A DNA stretch of 10,823 nt from an uncultured Collinsella sp. (lineage in GTDB: Bacteria > Actinomycetota > Coriobacteriia > Coriobacteriales > Coriobacteriaceae): the NCBI GenBank assembly GCA_900552185.1, contig URYT01000051.1, forward strand, positions 1 through 10,823, written 5' to 3'. The notes below the pieces were generated by a model, which saw nothing but the letters and a program-made list of their open reading frames with translations, searched no databases and was not told the DNA's origin. Shown here one piece after another: positions 7,056-10,823 of the stretch. Position 1 is the stretch's first letter. The number at the start of each line of letters is the position of its first letter. Position numbers and translations under genes: made by a program.

Positions 7056-8081
7056 CTAGCGCGCCGCGTACTCGAGCATGCGGTCGAGCGTGAGCTTGGC
7101 CTGGTCGGCCGCCTCGTCCGACACGCCGATCTGTACCTCGCCCTCGCCCGTCTCCAGGCATCGCACGAGCTTTTCGAGTGTGATGAGATCCATGTTGACG
7201 CAGGTGGGCTGCACCGCGGGAAAATAGAACTTTTTGCCGGTGCCCTCGCAGCGGCGCTCGAGCTCGTAGAGCACGCCGCGGACCGTCACGATGATGAACT
7301 CACTCGCATCCGAATCCTCGGCGTACTTGATGATGCCGGCGGTGGAGCCGATGTAGTCGGCCTCGGCAAGGACGTCGGCCTTGCATTCGGGGTGCGCCAG
7401 CACGAGCGCGTTGGGATGCGCCTCCTGCGCATCGACGATCTGCTCGACGGTGATGATGTGATGGCGCGGGCAATAGCCATTGTTGAGGATGACGTGCTTT
7501 TGCGGCACCTGCTCGGCTACGAAGCGGCCCAGGTTTTGATCGGGGATGAACAGGACGTGCTGCTGCGGCAGCTCGGACACGATCTTGACGGCGTTGGAGC
7601 TGGTGACGCACACGTCGCTCCAGTTCTTGATCTCGACCGTCGAGTTGACGTAGCAGACCACGGCAAGGTCGTCGCCGTACTCGGCGCGCGCCGCATCGAC
7701 CGTCTCGCGCTTGACCATGTGCGCCATGGGGCAGTCCGCGCCCGGCTCGGGCAGCAGCACGGTCTTGGTGGGGTTGAGCAGCTTGGCGCTCTCGCCCATA
7801 AACTCCACGCCGCACAGCACGATGGTCTGCTGCGGCAGGCTCTTGGCGAGCTTTGCCAGGTAGAAGCTGTCGCCGACGTAATCGGCAACGGCTTGGACCT
7901 CGGGCGCCACATAGTAGTGCGCCAGGATCACCGCGTCACGTTGGGTTTTTAGTTGCTGAATGGCCTCGACAAGCTCTGCGGGCACCAGTGCCGCGCGCTC
8001 CGTTGCCGTCGTTGCCGATGCTAGGCCAGCCGCGATATCGCGTGCAAGCTCCGACGCATCCATGTTCGCGCTCTGTGCCAT
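7056..8081 (-). CDS. nadA: Quinolinate synthase A
   Basis: [4Fe-4S] enzyme condensing iminoaspartate with dihydroxyacetone phosphate to quinolinate. The 341-aa protein shows ILAHYYVAPEVQ, ADYVGDSFYLA, CGVEFMGESAKLLNP, CYVNSTVEIK, IPDQNLGRF, HPECKADVL and GSTAGIIKYA. The three expected cluster cysteines are C117 (ADCPMA), C204 (NGYCPRHH) and C294 (PTCVNM), judged from the alignment I recall with Thermotoga NadA. The ATG at 8081 has GAGAGG 7-8 nt upstream; a TTG just before it (8084) is possible but not needed. About 25 poorly conserved Ala-rich residues precede the core. It is first in nadA-nadB-nadC-niaR, directly downstream of a promoter embedded in a long palindrome, so the whole pathway is probably controlled here by NiaR. 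Confidence 0.97.
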   Translation of the reverse strand: MAQSANMDASELARDIAAGLASATTATERAALVPAELVEAIQQLKTQRDAVILAHYYVAPEVQAVADYVGDSFYLAKLAKSLPQQTIVLCGVEFMGESAKLLNPTKTVLLPEPGADCPMAHMVKRETVDAARAEYGDDLAVVCYVNSTVEIKNWSDVCVTSSNAVKIVSELPQQHVLFIPDQNLGRFVAEQVPQKHVILNNGYCPRHHIITVEQIVDAQEAHPNALVLAHPECKADVLAEADYIGSTAGIIKYAEDSDASEFIIVTVRGVLYELERRCEGTGKKFYFPAVQPTCVNMDLITLEKLVRCLETGEGEVQIGVSDEAADQAKLTLDRMLEYAAR

Positions 8082-8116
8082 CAAGGTCCCTCTCTTTTGG
8101 CGAATCTTGGGGCTTT

Positions 8117-8145
8117 AGTATGACACCTAGGTTTACAGCTGACAA
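8117..8145 (-). promoter_or_regulatory. nad operon promoter
   Basis: On the minus strand TTGTCA (8140-8145) and CATACT (8117-8122) are separated by exactly 17 nt, a good sigma-70 pair, about 35 nt before the nadA ATG. The -35 hexamer overlaps the centre of the palindrome and one arm fills the spacer, the geometry expected for repression by a bound dimer. Confidence 0.7.
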
Positions 8146-8166
8146 GACAGCTGTAAACCTAGGTGT
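8123..8166. promoter_or_regulatory. Perfect 44-nt palindrome, candidate NiaR operator
   Basis: Arms ACACCTAGGTTTACAGCTG (8123-8141) and its exact complement (8148-8166) are 19 nt each, around a 6-nt centre, ACAAGA. Each arm contains sub-palindromes (CCTAGG, CAGCTG), so two dimers might bind. It covers the promoter of the operon that encodes NiaR, hence the assignment by context. A transcript crossing it would also form a strong hairpin, but no T-tract follows, so an operator is favoured over a terminator. Confidence 0.7.
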
Positions 8167-8189
8167 AAAGTTGAAATAAAGATTCAGTT

Positions 8190-8416
8190 ATGCGGCAGGT
8201 CCATTTTCGAACCGGCAAGCTGAGGATAGTCGAGCTCTCGATAGCGCAGGAGGAATCTTTGGGCGCCCGCCGCGCATGGTCGACGGCATGCCCGTAGCCG
8301 GGCACACCGGACACGGCTTTGGAACCAAGAGCATTAAGCTTGCCGTCGAACGCATGAACGGCAACTGCCAGTTTCGCATCAACGGCGACCGGTTTGAGCT
8401 TCGCGCCGTGATGTAA
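8190..8416 (+). pseudogene. Remnant of a GHKL-type sensor histidine kinase (C-terminal tail)
   Basis: The plus-strand frame ending at the TAA 8414-8416 reads FGRPPRMVDGMPVAGHTGHG (from 8258), then FGTKSIKLAVERMNGNCQF and a short tail. GHGFGTKSI followed by VERMNG matches the ATP-lid G-box of AgrC/GHKL-family histidine kinases. No full kinase precedes it: upstream similarity is weak and appears in another frame (VHFRTGKLRIVEL, from 8199), suggesting a frameshift between about 8235 and 8255 and loss of all earlier parts, including the phosphorylated-His domain. The lesion abuts the nadA operator. It is probably a decayed fragment; a short expressed peptide from the ATG at 8276 cannot be excluded. 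Confidence 0.6.
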
Positions 8417-8476
8417 GGGCGCGACAAGTCGGCGCCGCGCTCGACCCGTCAGGGCCGCCTTGCCGGCTCCGGTCCG

Positions 8477-9052
8477 CTACAGCGGCGCGGCTGCCGGGGT
8501 CAGCTGCTTGATGTATGCCCACATGCGCTGCTTGGCGGCTTTGTCAGTGAGCGCCGCCTCAAAACCGTCGAGCGCGAGCACGCGACGACCCTGCACATGG
8601 GCGACCAAGCCGGGCTTGAGCATGGCGGTATCGAAGTCGTCGATTGCCACGAGCATGTCGGCATAGGTCTCGCGCATGGTATCGGCCGCGCGATCGTCTA
8701 ACAGCAGGACCGCCTCGGGGTCCAAGGCCTCGAGCGCCTCGCGGAACAGCTCGCACGGCAGGCCCTCGCCTGTCGCAACCGCCCCATCGCCCGCGCCGGC
8801 AACACTTGCCAGCACGCAAAAATCCTCTGGCGCGTAGCCGATGGCGCCGAGCGCTTTGCGCAGCGCAGCACCGTCCGGACCGGCAGCCAGCTCGCCGCCC
8901 GCACGCTCGGCATCGTCTAAATCACCTTTTACCAGCACAATCGGCGAGCACGCATTTCCTGCGATACGCACGCCGCGGTCCGCGAGCGATGCGAGCTCCT
9001 GCTCGGTCGCCTGGGCGATGGCTTCTTTTTTCTGGCTTTGTGACGTGGGCAT
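8477..9052 (-). CDS. Hypothetical protein, possibly a degenerate uracil-DNA-glycosylase-fold protein
   Basis: A 191-aa soluble, acidic, Ala-rich protein with no signal peptide or membrane segment and no family I recognise with certainty. Its order of elements recalls the uracil-DNA glycosylase superfamily (family 4/5): IVLVKGDLDDAE (39-49) at the place of the GEAPG motif, then GPDGAALRKALGAIGY (58-73) like GPxGxLLxxmLxxiGl, EALDPEAVLLLDDRAA (108-123) like the LIxPkxixxLGxxA strand, and a final KAAKQRMWAYIKQL (171-184) like the KxxVWxDLKxL helix. The catalytic and iron-sulfur residues of that family are absent, so a glycosylase activity is not claimed. The start at 9052 has GGAGAG 4 nt upstream; the ATG at 9082 is rejected because TATAAT of the likely promoter overlaps it. 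It is divergent from trxA. Confidence 0.82.
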   Translation of the reverse strand: MPTSQSQKKEAIAQATEQELASLADRGVRIAGNACSPIVLVKGDLDDAERAGGELAAGPDGAALRKALGAIGYAPEDFCVLASVAGAGDGAVATGEGLPCELFREALEALDPEAVLLLDDRAADTMRETYADMLVAIDDFDTAMLKPGLVAHVQGRRVLALDGFEAALTDKAAKQRMWAYIKQLTPAAAPL

Positions 9053-9080
9053 GCGCTCTCCAATCGTTTGCGTGCCCACC

Positions 9081-9134
9081 ATTATATAAAAGAGCCGCCT
9101 GCGAGTGGTTGCATTACGGGCCGTTGGGTATAAG
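9081..9134. promoter_or_regulatory. Divergent promoter region of the 191-aa gene and trxA
   Basis: On the minus strand a perfect TATAAT (9081-9086) precedes the hypothetical gene by about 30 nt, without a good -35. On the plus strand TATAAG (9129-9134) lies 55 nt before the trxA start, with TTGCAT 14 nt upstream, a sub-optimal spacing. Start points of both transcripts must be near these hexamers, but neither promoter is complete by eye. Confidence 0.45.
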
Positions 9135-9188
9135 CACGGTCGTACTGAGTTTTACGCGGCCGAGCCGCGTCGCACTATGGAGGTCACC

Positions 9189-9509
9189 ATGGCTGACATT
9201 AAGCAGATTACCCCCGAGAACTTCGATTCCGTCGTTAACGGCAGCCTTCCCGTGCTGGTTGATTTTTGGGCACCGTGGTGCGGTCCCTGCCGCTCGCTCT
9301 CGCCCATTGTTGACGAAGTGGCCGACGAGCTGGCCGGCAAACTCGCCGTCGCCAAATGCAACGTCGACGACAATCAGGACCTGGCCATGAAGTTTGGCGT
9401 CATGAGCATCCCCACGCTGGTTGTCTTTAAGAACGGCGAGGAAATCGACCGCTCCGTTGGCGCGCTGCCCAAGGCCAGGCTGCAGGCGCTGCTTGAGAAG
9501 CACCTGTAA
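9189..9509 (+). CDS. trxA: Thioredoxin
   Basis: Small cytoplasmic dithiol-disulfide reductant kept reduced by thioredoxin reductase. The 106-aa length is typical. The active site WCGPC lies at residues 30-34 within VDFWAPWCGPC, the cis-proline is in MSIPTLVVF, and the C-terminal KNGEEIDRSVGALPKARL completes the fold. The ATG at 9189 has ATGGAGG 6 nt upstream; the Met inside that site (9177) and the far upstream one (9105) would add non-family sequence. A single gene: it is divergent from the 191-aa protein and followed by a strong terminator. No reductase gene is visible here. Confidence 0.97.
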   Translation: MADIKQITPENFDSVVNGSLPVLVDFWAPWCGPCRSLSPIVDEVADELAGKLAVAKCNVDDNQDLAMKFGVMSIPTLVVFKNGEEIDRSVGALPKARLQALLEKHL

Positions 9510-9534
9510 TACGCCGGTCATGTGCTGCCGTCCA

Positions 9535-9555
9535 TGAGCGGTTTTGCGCCGCTCA
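9535..9555 (+). repeat. Small hairpin downstream of trxA
   Basis: TGAGCGG (9535-9541) pairs with CCGCTCA (9549-9555) around TTTTGCG. Flanking CCGGT and ACCGG could extend it. No T-tract follows, so it is more likely an mRNA 3' structure ahead of the true terminator. Confidence 0.4.
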
Positions 9556-9619
9556 CCGGAGAGCCGGGTGCTGCGCCCGCGACCACGGATAGTATGGTAA
9601 TCACAAACAGCCCCCAGTG

Positions 9620-9657
9620 AACGGGTGCGGGTCAGACGGACTCGCACCCGTTTTCTT
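9620..9657 (+). terminator. Intrinsic terminator of trxA
   Basis: Arms 9620-9633 and 9639-9652 (AACGGGTGCGGGTC against GACTCGCACCCGTT) pair over 14 positions with one G-T wobble around the loop AGACG, followed by TTTTCTT. This separates trxA from the nickel cluster. Confidence 0.88.
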
Positions 9658-9729
9658 ATGCGGCGATGCGCAAAGCGGGCGTAGTAGAATCTGAACCACT
9701 GAATAGACCCGTACAAAAGGAGATTTCCC

Positions 9730-9978
9730 ATGCATGACGTCGGAATGAACATGAGCCAGCTTGCCATGAGCGTCAAGCAGGTCGACGACACCATCGAGCT
9801 CGCTCATGAGTGGAGCCATCAGCTGCTGCATGCGACCGAGAATTTTGACATGGAGCGCATCGGCGCCAAGCTCGAGGCAGCCATGGCCGCGCTGCACGAG
9901 GCCCACGACGCACTCGAGGGCTACGAAGAGGCCATCGAGGCCGACCACAACTCCGTCGGATCCGTGAAGCTGGTGTAA
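9730..9978 (+). CDS. Unrecognised 82-aa His-rich helical protein upstream of nikR
   Basis: I do not recognise this family. The ATG at 9730 is well supported by AAAAGGAG with a 7-nt spacer; a TAGAAT at about 9688 may be its -10. The protein is predicted to be almost all alpha-helical, with heptad-like Leu/Ala/Met patterns (about 8-35 and 40-72), a Met-rich start (Met 1, 6, 8, 13) and seven histidines (2, 26, 30, 34, 56, 59, 73), the H26/H30/H34 set spaced one helical turn apart. It has no cysteine, signal peptide or membrane segment. Its stop is 1 nt before the nikR GTG, implying co-expression and coupling, with hypF following. A nickel-binding or NikR-partner role is a guess from context. The N-terminal MHDVG recalls HypA (MHExG), but the HypA zinc cysteines are missing. 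Confidence 0.8.
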   Translation: MHDVGMNMSQLAMSVKQVDDTIELAHEWSHQLLHATENFDMERIGAKLEAAMAALHEAHDALEGYEEAIEADHNSVGSVKLV

Positions 9979-9979
9979 A

Positions 9980-10492
9980 GTGGCCGGACACGAGCATGGC
10001 AGCGGATACGAGCACGAGCATCCGCACGGGGCGGACGGTGATGCGAGCTGCCACTGTAGTGGCTCCGGCTCCGAGCTGGTCCGCTTTTCGGTCACCGCGC
10101 CCGACGACCTGCTGCGCCGCTTTGACGAGCAGATCGCGCGCCGCGGCGACGTGGCCAACCGCTCCGAGGCCGTGCGCGACCTGATACGCGCCTCGATCGC
10201 CAAGGAGCAGATGCGCATGCCCGATGAGCATGTTATCGGGTCGCTCACCATGATCTACGACCACCATACCGGCGACCTGACACGCCGCCTGGACGAGGTG
10301 CAGCACGACTACACCGACGAGATCGTATCGACCATGCACGTGCATCTGGATCACCACAACTGCTTGGAGATTCTGGCGCTCAAGGGTCGCGGCGAGCGCG
10401 TCTACGAACTAGCCGACCGCCTGCTGGGCCTGCGCGGCGTTAAGCACGGAGAGCTCACGTGCGCCGCCACCAAGCAGAGCCTGGGGCTGTAA
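9980..10492 (+). CDS. nikR: NikR nickel-responsive regulator with a His/Cys-rich N-terminal extension
   Basis: NikR is a tetrameric ribbon-helix-helix repressor that binds DNA when loaded with nickel. The 170-aa protein has the RHH domain at about 33-75 (VRFSVTAPDDLLRRFDE, then NRSEAVRDLIR) and the ACT-like nickel domain at about 85-165. The four nickel ligands align with E. coli NikR as H109, H120, H122 (MHVHLDHHNCLE) and C128, with the same spacing. It ends in GVKHGELTC, as in the family. Unusual is the first ~30 residues, with H4, H6, H12, H14, H16, C24, H25 and C26, absent from the 133-aa E. coli protein. The GTG at 9980 is the only usable upstream start (TGA at 9965-9967 in frame) but has a weak ribosome binding site, so translation probably depends on coupling to the preceding gene. 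Confidence 0.95.
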   Translation: MAGHEHGSGYEHEHPHGADGDASCHCSGSGSELVRFSVTAPDDLLRRFDEQIARRGDVANRSEAVRDLIRASIAKEQMRMPDEHVIGSLTMIYDHHTGDLTRRLDEVQHDYTDEIVSTMHVHLDHHNCLEILALKGRGERVYELADRLLGLRGVKHGELTCAATKQSLGL

Positions 10493-10521
10493 CAGCACAC
10501 ATTTCAACGAAGGAGGGTCGC

Positions 10522-10823
10522 ATGCGGCATGCGCATATCCATGTAACGGGCATTGTGCAGGGCGTTGGCATGCGACCGTTTGTGTATCGCGAGGCCATGG
10601 CGCATGGCATTTGCGGATGGGTGCTCAACGCGGGCGACGGCGTGCATATCGAGGCGCACGCTTGTGCCGAGGCGGTTGACGGATTTGTCGCTGCACTTTC
10701 TGAGCATGCGCCCGCGGCGGCTCGCGTTGAGCGAGTCGATATTGCGGATTTGGAGCCTGGCGGCTGGAGCACTGCCGATGAGCAGGGCTTTCACATTGTG
10801 GCGTCGCAGGACCAGACCGCGCA
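10522..10823 (+). CDS. hypF: HypF carbamoyltransferase, N-terminal acylphosphatase-like domain (truncated by window edge)
   Basis: HypF converts carbamoyl phosphate to the thiocarboxamide on HypE that becomes the cyanide ligands of [NiFe]-hydrogenase. Only the first 100 codons are present, and they cover the acylphosphatase-like domain: HIHVTGIVQGVGMRPFVYRE (residues 5-24) contains the substrate loop with its Arg, GWVLNAGDGVHIEA carries the conserved Asn, and a final strand (GFHIVAS) closes the domain. The zinc-finger, YrdC-like and Kae1-like domains would follow outside the window. A free-standing acylphosphatase would end at about residue 92; here the frame stays open to the edge, and the VQGVGxRPFVYR wording is typical of HypF. 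GGAGGG lies 5 nt before the ATG. It follows nikR after 29 nt, in a nickel/hydrogenase cluster. Confidence 0.93.
   Translation, partial: MRHAHIHVTGIVQGVGMRPFVYREAMAHGICGWVLNAGDGVHIEAHACAEAVDGFVAALSEHAPAAARVERVDIADLEPGGWSTADEQGFHIVASQDQTA

Noticed and set aside
7000..7161. Upstream extension of nadB to an ATG at 7161 (512 aa)
   Set aside because: It would overlap nadA by over 100 nt and add Arg/Gly-rich residues unlike any aspartate oxidase; the GTG at 6999 has a good ribosome binding site.
8188..8427. 79-aa minus-strand open frame beside the nadA operator
   Set aside because: It lies opposite the kinase remnant, has no ribosome binding site or domain, and the plus strand carries the recognisable GHKL motif.
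8644..9390. 248-aa plus-strand frame across the 191-aa gene and trxA
   Set aside because: It is Arg/Pro-rich, crosses a divergent promoter region and runs out of frame through thioredoxin.
9600..9729. NikR operator (GTATGA-N16-TCATAC type) upstream of the nickel cluster
   Set aside because: I see a GTATGG at about 9594 but no matching half-site at the right distance.
9730..9978. Assignment of the 82-aa protein as HypA
   Set aside because: Only the MHDVG start is similar; the two CxxC zinc-binding motifs and the length of about 115 residues are lacking.

Overview
The window looks like a chromosomal segment from a high-GC Gram-positive bacterium, most likely a gut actinobacterium of the class Coriobacteriia close to Collinsella. 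This rests on the dnaK-grpE-dnaJ order with a short DnaK lacking the proteobacterial insertion, the nadA-nadB-nadC-niaR cluster with a C-terminally short NadB, a nickel/hydrogenase cluster (nikR-hypF), high GC with strongly GC-rich third positions, and several palindromic intergenic repeats of a kind I associate with Collinsella. The genus is an inference.

Layout. Positions 1-3194 (minus strand) hold a chaperone operon transcribed dnaK -> grpE -> dnaJ. dnaJ is cut by the window edge, and a 12-bp GC-rich hairpin lies between grpE and dnaJ. Positions 3195-3853 hold no gene. This stretch contains the dnaK leader with a strong hairpin, a nested inverted repeat, three contiguous ~62-nt degenerate palindromic units, an orphan intrinsic terminator and the promoter of the next gene. 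Positions 3854-4039 (+) encode a 61-aa 2[4Fe-4S] ferredoxin. It ends at a 16-bp-stem terminator that works in both directions and faces the convergent NAD operon; a second long stem-loop follows. Positions 4214-8081 (minus) are a de novo NAD operon: nadA (quinolinate synthase), nadB (L-aspartate oxidase), nadC (quinolinate phosphoribosyltransferase) and niaR (3H-domain repressor). A perfect 19-bp-arm palindrome overlies the nadA promoter and is the obvious candidate NiaR operator, so the operon probably encodes its own feedback repressor.

Positions 8190-8416 (+) look like the frameshifted tail of a GHKL-type histidine kinase. Positions 8477-9052 (minus) encode an unassigned 191-aa protein that may be a degenerate relative of the uracil-DNA glycosylase superfamily. 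It is divergent from trxA (thioredoxin, 9189-9509, +), which ends at a clear intrinsic terminator.

From 9730 to the end (+) a nickel cluster begins: an unrecognised 82-aa His-rich helical protein, NikR with an unusual His/Cys-rich N-terminal extension, and the start of hypF ([NiFe]-hydrogenase maturation), all closely spaced. The most interesting points are this nickel cluster, the nadA operator/promoter overlap, the ~62-nt palindromic repeat block, the possible two starts of grpE, and the UDG-like protein.
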